This document shows positions 1 to 5,717 of a DNA stretch of 10,559 bases, piece by piece. The first letter of the stretch is position 1. The number at the start of each line of letters is the position of its first letter. The stretch covers positions 1 to 10,559 of the forward strand of contig DFIA01000023.1 of NCBI GenBank assembly GCA_002372015.1, in the 5' to 3' direction. Under the pieces are notes generated by a model. The model had not been told where the DNA came from, made no database searches, and saw nothing but the letters and a program-made list of their open reading frames with translations. A program made the position numbers and the translations under genes. This DNA comes from Bacteroidales bacterium UBA3709 (GTDB taxonomy: Bacteria; Bacteroidota; Bacteroidia; Bacteroidales; UBA932).

Positions 1-167
1 TTGACATGACGAGAAACTTTTCGATAAGCCAGATGAGCAAAGACAAGCTTGCTTGGCTTTGCCATGGCGAGAAAAGCTGCATGAAAATGAACCTTTTCGA
101 TAAGCCAGATGAGCAAAGACAAGTTCACTTGGATTTGCCATGGCGAGAAAAGCTGCATGAAATGAAC
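1..167. repeat. Tandem array of a 76-bp unit (about 2.2 copies visible, continues off the left edge)
   Basis: Unit 1 spans 17-92 and unit 2 spans 93-167, one base shorter. They differ at about four positions around 48-61 versus 124-137, plus one deleted A near the end. Bases 1-16 match 59-74 at 14 of 16 positions, so an earlier unit precedes them, but it lacks 18 bases of the unit's end before 17. Each unit carries the perfect palindrome GCCATGGC and a near-palindrome CTTTTCGATAAG. The period is not a multiple of three, so the array does not encode a repeated peptide. Its right boundary coincides with the point where the dehydratase remnant stops resembling its family. I do not recognise the repeat family. 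Confidence 0.85.
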
Positions 168-549
168 TATTTCTACATATCTTGCCCCGTCTTTGATTTT
201 TCTTATGAGCCTCTCCAAATATATATTGCGCTCAACTGATGAAATATTGTGGGCTCTGTGACCATAGAAATATTTATATTCTACATATCTGTATTTTTTG
301 TTGACCCGATAAATGGTATTGTTGGGGTAGTATGTTAGAATATTTCTTATTTCGGGTAGGTATTTTCATCAACTTGCTTGCAAGCAGGCATAATACCGAG
401 GTGTCGAGGCGAGTAAATCCTTTTACAGTGTTATTTACAAAAATATCGGAGTTATATGCCTTATCGTCAATATCACCGATAGAGCATGCTGAAAAAAGTC
501 CGTAAGGTGTAGATCTTGTGGCCATTCTCGTAAGGTATTTCATAATTAT
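168..549 (-). pseudogene. LanB-type lantibiotic dehydratase, doubly truncated and frameshifted remnant
   Basis: Read on the minus strand from 543, the frame opens with KYLTRMATRSTPYGLFSACS. This is the signature block of the lantibiotic dehydratase N-terminal domain, the enzyme that dehydrates Ser/Thr in RiPP precursors via glutamyl-tRNA. TRLDTSVLCLLASKLMKIP follows, also family-like. The frame then fails and runs to a stop at 274. In the neighbouring frame the family pattern resumes: PEIRNILTYYPNNTIYRVN, then KYRYVEYKYFYGHRAHNISS and YLERLIRKIKDGARYVEI, ending near 168. A tandem GGTAGGTA at 355-362 explains the break: removing one GGTA joins KIP directly to EIR. About 124 residues are recoverable, whereas full family members run to several hundred residues or more. 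Roughly the first 70 residues are missing, with the protease stop codon directly upstream, and everything after 168 is replaced by the tandem array. A functional short or split LanB is unlikely. Confidence 0.85.
355..362. repeat. 4-bp tandem duplication (GGTA x2) that breaks the LanB frame
   Basis: The plus strand reads GGTAGGTA, which is TACCTACC on the coding strand. With one copy removed the minus-strand reading becomes K-I-P-E-I-R and continues in the family-like frame to about 168. With both copies it runs to a stop at 274. The shift of four bases is exactly what is needed to connect the two LanB-like halves. Confidence 0.75.
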
Positions 550-1509
550 CTATTCATTGGAGCTATTTGGGGCTAACCATACATCACCTGTTTTGAAGTC
601 TATCTGCACATTGAAGTTTTTTAAGAATTGGTTACCGACAGAGCCGATATAGTTCCTGTCCAATAAATCACCTTTTCTGTAACTTACCTCAAAATTTCTG
701 AGAGTATATCCAGCAACAGAAACACTGTCCGCCAAGAAAAGACATTCAGTCAAAGAACCACCGATAGCCAGCCCATCATGTTCTTTGGAATCTGTGATAA
801 CTTTTTCCAGATTATATTCTTTACTGGTTTTGCTTGTAAACGATATGCTGTAGGCTGAGCCTATATCCAAAAGAAAATTTCCGCTGATCTTGATACTGTC
901 ATTAATGTATAAATCCAACTGTATATGAGGAGTAAGAGCTTTTCCGCTTTGTTTTACATAATGGCCATGAGCACTATTGCCAATTATCTTATTTTTGAGA
1001 TTGGCATTTAAAAGATAAATCTTGGAATTATAGTAATCGATAATTATGTTTCTGTCGCACATAAACGGAATTCCTACGATACCGCCTATATCTTTGTGGG
1101 GGATTGTCTTTTTGAGATTTATTACAGCAGCATTTATAATTTTGTGTTTTACGTCGCCAACTTGATATTTCCAGATGCCTTTTGACAGATGACACTTCTC
1201 CATCTGCCCTCCTGCCCCTGAAGTTGATGCTTTCATAAGCGTGTCAACTCTGCCGAATTTATTGGCGTATAAAGTGGAATCCAAAACAAGATACGAACAA
1301 CCTGTATCAAAAATGAATTTACTCTTGACACTATCTGCTACAGTTACATCAAAATAAATCAGGTCTTTATATAATTCAAAAGGAATTTCTTCTGCCCCCA
1401 AAAGCACATCCTCAATCTTTGCAATTTGCTCGTTTGAGCTGTTTGTATTTCTGCAAAAGGAGAACAAAAACAGTGATAGCAAAACAATGATAAATGTTAT
1501 TCTTTTCAT
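550..1509 (-). CDS. Secreted aspartic protease (retropepsin/pepsin-like), possible lipoprotein
   Basis: This 319-residue protein has a basic N-terminus and a hydrophobic segment (about 4-19) ending in Cys19. It is therefore exported, and may be lipid-anchored, although Phe before the Cys is a poor lipobox. Two half-domains each carry an aspartic-protease-like motif: FIFDTGCSYLVLD with Asp68-Thr-Gly, and FLLDIGSAYSISF with Asp215-Ile-Gly, where Ile replaces the usual Thr/Ser. Each half also has the later hydrophobic-Gly block: GIVGIPFM near 143-150 and GSVGNQFLKNFNVQIDF near 289-305. This two-lobed layout fits bacterial periplasmic aspartyl-protease-like proteins, so a peptidase in the envelope is the likely role; the substrate is unknown. 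The gene lies 98 bp downstream of the TraB/GumN pair on the same strand, and its stop codon directly abuts the LanB remnant. Family confidence is high, but catalytic competence is uncertain because of the DIG variant. Confidence 0.8.
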   Translation of the reverse strand: MKRITFIIVLLSLFLFSFCRNTNSSNEQIAKIEDVLLGAEEIPFELYKDLIYFDVTVADSVKSKFIFDTGCSYLVLDSTLYANKFGRVDTLMKASTSGAGGQMEKCHLSKGIWKYQVGDVKHKIINAAVINLKKTIPHKDIGGIVGIPFMCDRNIIIDYYNSKIYLLNANLKNKIIGNSAHGHYVKQSGKALTPHIQLDLYINDSIKISGNFLLDIGSAYSISFTSKTSKEYNLEKVITDSKEHDGLAIGGSLTECLFLADSVSVAGYTLRNFEVSYRKGDLLDRNYIGSVGNQFLKNFNVQIDFKTGDVWLAPNSSNE

Positions 1510-1607
1510 TTTTAATAAATATTTTTCTTTAAAGACGATTCAAATATCTTTCAAAAATCTATATCAAAAAACACAACGCAGTTTTGTTATTGTAATACAT
1601 ATAGAAT

Positions 1608-2516
1608 TTACATCACAGGCTCAACCGTATAACCCTCTTTGCGAAGTAGTGCTATAAGACCATTCTCTCCAACAAGATGCAATGCTCCCACGGCAATGAA
1701 AGAGGAACCGGATTTCAGAATTTCTGGAATTTTTTTCATCCACAACTTGTTGCGTCCACATACAAAAGGGTTATCCTCGTCACTCATCTCATACTCTTCA
1801 TAAATATTACTGTCAATGAAAAAAGAATCATAAGACTGGTACAAATTCCACAATTCATTCAAGTCTTGCTTTAGGTATGCTTCTCGTTGCCTTGCTTGAT
1901 ATACTTTATACTCATCAATAGTTTTGACGAGTTCTAAGAGGGATTGCGCCTGTACAGGTAGAGGTAATTCCTCTAAATTTATGATACTTCCGGCAGTTGT
2001 GTCGTCCAGTGCAAAAATTTTCATACGAGGCCTTCCTATGTTTTCCAAGTATTTGTCAATATACATGTATTCCGATGCCTTTAGGGTATCAATGTCGTCT
2101 GAGAGAATTAAAAGATATAATAAGGCTATAGGCTTCATCTTGGAATTACTCAAATCTGGAAATCCTAATGTCTTCTTACAGGCTGAATTGATGATATGCA
2201 GTTCTTCTTTATCAAACAATTGTGATAAAGTCATGCCTTCGGGCAAAAGGAGGGCTTTTTGTTCTGATATGTTCTCGTCCGTAAGTTCTTTCACCAGATT
2301 CTCGGCAGAATTAAAGGCTTCATACACTCCTTTTATACTATCTAAAAAAGAGTAGGGAACACCATGGTCTGTTCCAAGAAGGTACGAATTTTCCTTTAGT
2401 CCATTTCCTGAAATTTTCCACAGTAGAGTGTTTTCTAATTTTGGTTGTGCGGTACAGGACAAGTTAACAAAGCACAGGAATAACGCTGAACATAATGATA
2501 TGAAAACTCTTGTCAT
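1608..2516 (-). CDS. TraB/GumN (Tiki-like) family lipoprotein, copy A
   Basis: This 302-residue protein has a signal segment ending in L-S-Cys21, so it is probably a lipoprotein. The mature part opens with the TraB/GumN hallmark LLWKISGNG and a GTDH motif (48-51). It closes with an Arg (R255, in a GRN..W context) and VGALHLVGENGLIALLR (GALH at 277-280), a Gly-rich C-terminal helix block. Two GxxH motifs plus the intervening Arg are the conserved set of the TraB/PrgY/GumN and Tiki metallohydrolase-like fold. Family members include the enterococcal pheromone-shutdown proteins TraB/PrgY and eukaryotic Tiki proteases; the bacterial GumN-type proteins are mostly uncharacterised. The core (about 55-235) differs strongly from its neighbour copy while both ends are nearly identical in DNA. 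It starts 28 bp after the stop of copy B, so the two are probably co-transcribed. A role in peptide cleavage or inactivation is inference. Confidence 0.85.
   Translation of the reverse strand: MTRVFISLCSALFLCFVNLSCTAQPKLENTLLWKISGNGLKENSYLLGTDHGVPYSFLDSIKGVYEAFNSAENLVKELTDENISEQKALLLPEGMTLSQLFDKEELHIINSACKKTLGFPDLSNSKMKPIALLYLLILSDDIDTLKASEYMYIDKYLENIGRPRMKIFALDDTTAGSIINLEELPLPVQAQSLLELVKTIDEYKVYQARQREAYLKQDLNELWNLYQSYDSFFIDSNIYEEYEMSDEDNPFVCGRNKLWMKKIPEILKSGSSFIAVGALHLVGENGLIALLRKEGYTVEPVM
1617..1742. repeat. 3' end repeat of TraB/GumN copy A (pairs with 2566-2691)
   Basis: 126 bases match 2566-2691 at all but two positions (1626 C versus 2575 T, and 1736 T versus 2685 C), in direct orientation at an offset of 949. 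The repeat covers the last roughly 42 codons, including the GALH block, and similarity stops abruptly at 1743. Confidence 0.95.
2404..2450. repeat. 5' end repeat of TraB/GumN copy A (pairs with 3347-3393)
   Basis: 47 bases are identical to 3347-3393 in direct orientation. They encode the start of the mature protein just after the lipid-attachment Cys, through the LWKISGNG motif. The signal peptides upstream and the core downstream are not conserved at this level. Confidence 0.95.
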
Positions 2517-2544
2517 AACAGAGGGATTAATTTATACAGCAATG

Positions 2545-3450
2545 TTAATTCTTGTTTTGAGTAATAGGCTCAACTGTATAACCCTCTTTGCGAAGTAGTG
2601 CTATAAGACCATTCTCTCCAACAAGATGCAATGCTCCCACGGCAATGAAAGAGGAACCGGATTTCAGAATTTCTGGAATTTTTTCCATCCATAAAATGTT
2701 TCTACTTGCCCCTATAGAAGAATCTATTTCTTGATTAAGAGAGCGCATAGTATCATTGAAGTCCGATAACTCCGATATATTTTGTTGTTTGTATGCTTGA
2801 ATAACTTGCTTGTGTGTTTCTTTTAATAAATTCTCATTTTTGATTATATGTAGTAATATTTCAGCTTGTTTTTTCAGTGGGATATTAAAGTTATAAATTT
2901 TATATCGCTGGGCATGCCAATTTGTAATGTCATCTAACTGTAGTATTTCTATATTTCTTCTTTCTGCTGTAGTAATAATGTGATAATCTATAGTTTCGTT
3001 ACTTTGTATATTGTTGGCCGCATCATTAGCAATTATATTAGAAACTACCAAAGACATTACAGATGGTTTTACATTTACTTCCTGCAAATCTCCGAAATTG
3101 TGTAATTTGATATAATTATTCACTATTTGATATTCCTCATTTGTATAAAATAAGTTATATGTGGAGTCTTTAGATAAGAACACCATAGATGTTGGAGGTG
3201 TTGGTGGCTCCTGTGAAATAATATTAATTTCTACCAAAAGTTTTTTTGCCGAATCAAATGTGTTCCAAAATCCTGGAATGCTGTCTAAAAAAGAATGGTG
3301 TACACTATGGTTAGTCCCGAAAAGGTAAGATTCTTCAGTCAATCCGTTTCCTGAAATTTTCCACAGTAGAGTGTTTTCTAATTTTGGTTGTGCCGTGCAA
3401 GACACTGTGTTGAGAATAAGTGTGATAAAAAAGAAATTTATTGTTTTCAT
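2545..3450 (-). CDS. TraB/GumN (Tiki-like) family lipoprotein, copy B
   Basis: This 301-residue paralogue of the downstream gene has a signal segment with V-S-Cys18, so it is a likely lipoprotein. A GTNH motif lies at 45-48, an Arg near 250 in an SRN..W context, and GALH at 272-275 in a C-terminal block identical to that of copy A. The core (about 50-230) is divergent, with a PP.PP stretch near 77-82 in place of the sequence found in copy A. It is the first gene of a minus-strand run (B, A, protease, LanB remnant) and is divergent from the TonB receptor. A TATCTTTAC element resembling a Bacteroidota -7 box lies at 3465-3473 but is too close to the start to be convincing. The family assignment rests on the GxxH pair and the C-terminal block; the substrate is unknown. 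Confidence 0.85.
   Translation of the reverse strand: MKTINFFFITLILNTVSCTAQPKLENTLLWKISGNGLTEESYLFGTNHSVHHSFLDSIPGFWNTFDSAKKLLVEINIISQEPPTPPTSMVFLSKDSTYNLFYTNEEYQIVNNYIKLHNFGDLQEVNVKPSVMSLVVSNIIANDAANNIQSNETIDYHIITTAERRNIEILQLDDITNWHAQRYKIYNFNIPLKKQAEILLHIIKNENLLKETHKQVIQAYKQQNISELSDFNDTMRSLNQEIDSSIGASRNILWMEKIPEILKSGSSFIAVGALHLVGENGLIALLRKEGYTVEPITQNKN
2566..2691. repeat. 3' end repeat of TraB/GumN copy B (pairs with 1617-1742)
   Basis: This is the partner of the direct repeat at 1617-1742, with two mismatches in 126 bases. Similarity ends sharply at 2692, where the divergent core begins. Confidence 0.95.
3347..3393. repeat. 5' end repeat of TraB/GumN copy B (pairs with 2404-2450)
   Basis: This is the partner of the 47-base perfect repeat at 2404-2450 and covers the N-terminus of the mature lipoprotein. 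Confidence 0.95.
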
Positions 3451-3538
3451 ATAGGGTAGTTTTTGTAAAGATACACAATTATTGATAATGCATTATATCC
3501 TTGCCTGTTTATTACTTCTGGGCATATTTTATAAAAAG

Positions 3539-3570
3539 TTGCAATTACTGTCATTAGCAACTATCTTAGC
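3539..3570 (+). promoter_or_regulatory. Candidate Bacteroidota-type promoter for the TonB receptor/cob operon
   Basis: TTG at 3539-3541 is followed after 20 bases by TATCTTAG at 3562-3569. The phylum consensus is TTTG, about 19-21 bases, then TAnnTTTG; the -7 element here has one mismatch. Predicted initiation near 3577 would leave an untranslated leader of about 40 bases before the ATG at 3617. The motifs are AT-rich and may be chance. The rest of the 166-bp divergent gap (3451-3616) shows no hairpin or cobalamin-box sequence that I can recognise. Confidence 0.35.
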
Positions 3571-3616
3571 AAGTTGTTTTAACTTAATTAGTTTAACTTG
3601 AAATAAACGATTACCT

Positions 3617-5674
3617 ATGAAACTCAAGATATTTTTCTTTGTAGCTGTAGGTCTGTTTGCCATAAATTCATCTTTTGGCCAGATTCACACAGCAACCGAT
3701 ACTTCTTCCAGACAGAACCTTAATCCTATTGTGGTAACCGGAAGCGGGCATCACCAGCGCCTAAAAAAGACCGCTTCGCCAGTAAGGGTGCTATCTTCTT
3801 TGGAAATCAGAGAACGCGGTATAACAAATATTCAAGATGCTCTTATGCAAATGTTGCCGCAGGTACATACAACTCCGTCTTCTATGGGTAACTTTTTGCG
3901 TCTTAATGGTTTAGGTAATAAGTATGCGTTGATTTTGGTAAATGGCAGAAGGGTAATAGGCGATATGGCAGGCAATGTAGATTTAGACCGCATAGACCTT
4001 TCGGGGGTTCGCCGTATAGAGGTGTTAGATGGAGCGGCTTCTGCCTTGTATGGGAGCGATGCCATAGGGGGTGTGATTAACATTATTACCGAGCAGCCTT
4101 CTTGGAACGAAATAAGCGCTCGTTCTGCAACATCTGTAGCAGCCAAGGGGCGTTTTTCGCAATCTGTAAACGTGGATGTTGGTATAGGGAAGTTTCATTC
4201 TGCCACCTCTTTCTCTCACAATAGGGCAGACAGTTATTCAAACAGCGAATGGGAAGAAGTTAAAAGTGGTGATGATATTGTTCTGGGAAAAACTATAGCT
4301 CCGCTATTCTCTGGTTATAGGGCATACAATGTGGGAGAGAGGCTTGCCTATAAAGCTTCAAAGAATTTAGCCCTGAATGCAGGCTTAGATTATTACTACA
4401 AGATAACATCGCGTCCGAGAACAAACGCCGAAGTAAAGGGCGGAACAGACTATGAAATGCGTTATCGTGGAAGTAAATATTTTATAGGTGGTATTTACAA
4501 GATAGATAACAATTATTCTATACGGGCAAATTTTAGTTTAGATAACTACAGCTATGGCAGGGAATATCAGGTAGATGGAAGTAGTTATTCTAAAGGCGAT
4601 TATATGCGTTCTAAGCAACAGAACGCTCTTTCCGGCAATATACAAGGCATTATGCACTTTATGCCGGGTAGCACTACTATAGCGGGTTTGGATGCCAGAA
4701 GAGATGCTATGGAATCGTCCAGCGGAAATATAGATAATGGTGCTAATACATTTGCGGTATTCGCTCAGCACGAAATGCTTATAGTAAAGCATTTTAGCGC
4801 AACTGCCGGAGCCAGACTTACAACCCATCAGAATTTTGGATGTAATTTTTCTCCAAAGGTTGCTTTGATGTTTTCTGTTAACGATTTTAATGCTCGTTTA
4901 TCTTATAGCCGTGGTTTTAGAACCCCGGGTTTAGATGAACTTCATTACAACTATTTTAGCGTTAATAGAGGTAAGCCTCAGATTTCTATTGGTTCTACAG
5001 ACCTAAAGCCGGAAACATCAGACTATTTTTCTGCTAATGCAGAATACCATACAGATTTTATAACACTCTCTGTTACAGGATATCTGAACTATGTAGATAA
5101 TATGATATTCAAGAAGAATGTATCTGTAGATGATGCCAAGCGGGCAGAACTGATGGCATTGTTTCCGGAAATGACTCCTGAGCAGGCAGCAAAATTAGAA
5201 AAGTATGCCTTATATACTAATGGCGACAAAGGCTTTGTGAAAGGCGTAACTGTGGGGCTAAATGCGTTAATTACCAGAAATTTAGATTTTGCTGTAAATT
5301 ATGTTTGGAATTATGCTAAGACCAAAAGCGAAGGTGTGTGGCAACTTCTCGAACGCTCTGTACGCAATGCCGTAACTTTTTCTTCTAACTATAACAAGCA
5401 GTGGGGGAGATATACTTTCAACGCCAGACTTTCGGCAAGGCTCCAAAGTAAGACATATTATCCCGATTATGAGAATGCACCGGGCTACGGAGTTTGGAAC
5501 TTAAATACAACGCATACAATAAAGGTTTCTGAAAAACTGAGGATAGAGCCACATTTAGGAGTAGATAATATTTTTAACCGAGTAGATAAAAGACCAGATT
5601 CTTCTCTGCGAAAATATGCTCTGTATAATCCAGGCCGTATGATAGTTGCAGGATTGAGGATATCTTTCAACTGA
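3617..5674 (+). CDS. TonB-dependent outer-membrane receptor (BtuB/CirA/HmuR-like)
   Basis: This 685-residue protein has a signal peptide (1-21, cleavage likely SSFG|Q) and a TonB-box-like NPIVVTGSG at 36-44. A plug domain (about 45-160) includes ALILVNGRRV and RRIEVLDGAASALYGSDAIG followed by GVINIIT, the classic plug signature. A 22-strand barrel should fill the remainder, with FRTPGLDELHYNYF and a C-terminal GLRISFN that fits outer-membrane insertion. It lacks the N-terminal carboxypeptidase-regulatory domain of SusC-type receptors, so it belongs to the shorter nutrient-receptor class (vitamin B12, haem, siderophore). The ATG of the cobJ-cobH gene follows its stop after 43 bp and cobL follows on the same strand, so uptake of a corrinoid, or possibly cobalt or a tetrapyrrole, is the favoured substrate; this is inferred from context, not from binding residues. 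Confidence 0.88.
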   Translation: MKLKIFFFVAVGLFAINSSFGQIHTATDTSSRQNLNPIVVTGSGHHQRLKKTASPVRVLSSLEIRERGITNIQDALMQMLPQVHTTPSSMGNFLRLNGLGNKYALILVNGRRVIGDMAGNVDLDRIDLSGVRRIEVLDGAASALYGSDAIGGVINIITEQPSWNEISARSATSVAAKGRFSQSVNVDVGIGKFHSATSFSHNRADSYSNSEWEEVKSGDDIVLGKTIAPLFSGYRAYNVGERLAYKASKNLALNAGLDYYYKITSRPRTNAEVKGGTDYEMRYRGSKYFIGGIYKIDNNYSIRANFSLDNYSYGREYQVDGSSYSKGDYMRSKQQNALSGNIQGIMHFMPGSTTIAGLDARRDAMESSSGNIDNGANTFAVFAQHEMLIVKHFSATAGARLTTHQNFGCNFSPKVALMFSVNDFNARLSYSRGFRTPGLDELHYNYFSVNRGKPQISIGSTDLKPETSDYFSANAEYHTDFITLSVTGYLNYVDNMIFKKNVSVDDAKRAELMALFPEMTPEQAAKLEKYALYTNGDKGFVKGVTVGLNALITRNLDFAVNYVWNYAKTKSEGVWQLLERSVRNAVTFSSNYNKQWGRYTFNARLSARLQSKTYYPDYENAPGYGVWNLNTTHTIKVSEKLRIEPHLGVDNIFNRVDKRPDSSLRKYALYNPGRMIVAGLRISFN

Positions 5675-5717
5675 TACAGTTATTGAAATCATTTTATATT
5701 TTCGTAACTTGCACACT

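Noticed and set aside
1..167. Repeat array as CRISPR or as repeated RiPP core peptides
   Set aside because: The whole unit is conserved with no distinct spacers, and the period is not a multiple of three, so neither CRISPR spacers nor repeated peptide cores are present.
1..167. Continuation of the LanB frame through the repeat to the window edge (no stop codon in that frame)
   Set aside because: After GARYVEI the translation loses all resemblance to the family and simply reads the repeat units in successive frames. The absence of a stop over about 56 codons can be chance.
6..239. Plus-strand ORF of 77 codons across the left-edge repeat
   Set aside because: It runs through tandem units whose 76-bp period shifts frame, so the units encode unrelated peptides. 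Its 3' half is antisense to clear LanB-like sequence.
274..543. Intact 89-aa protein starting at the ATG at 543
   Set aside because: The last 27 or so residues are out of the family frame, and the true LanB-like continuation lies in the neighbouring frame. It is a remnant, not a gene.
5695..5704. TATATTTTCG as an internal promoter before cobJ-cobH
   Set aside because: The nearest TTG lies only about 10 bases upstream instead of about 19-21, and the 43-bp gap to the receptor gene fits co-transcription.
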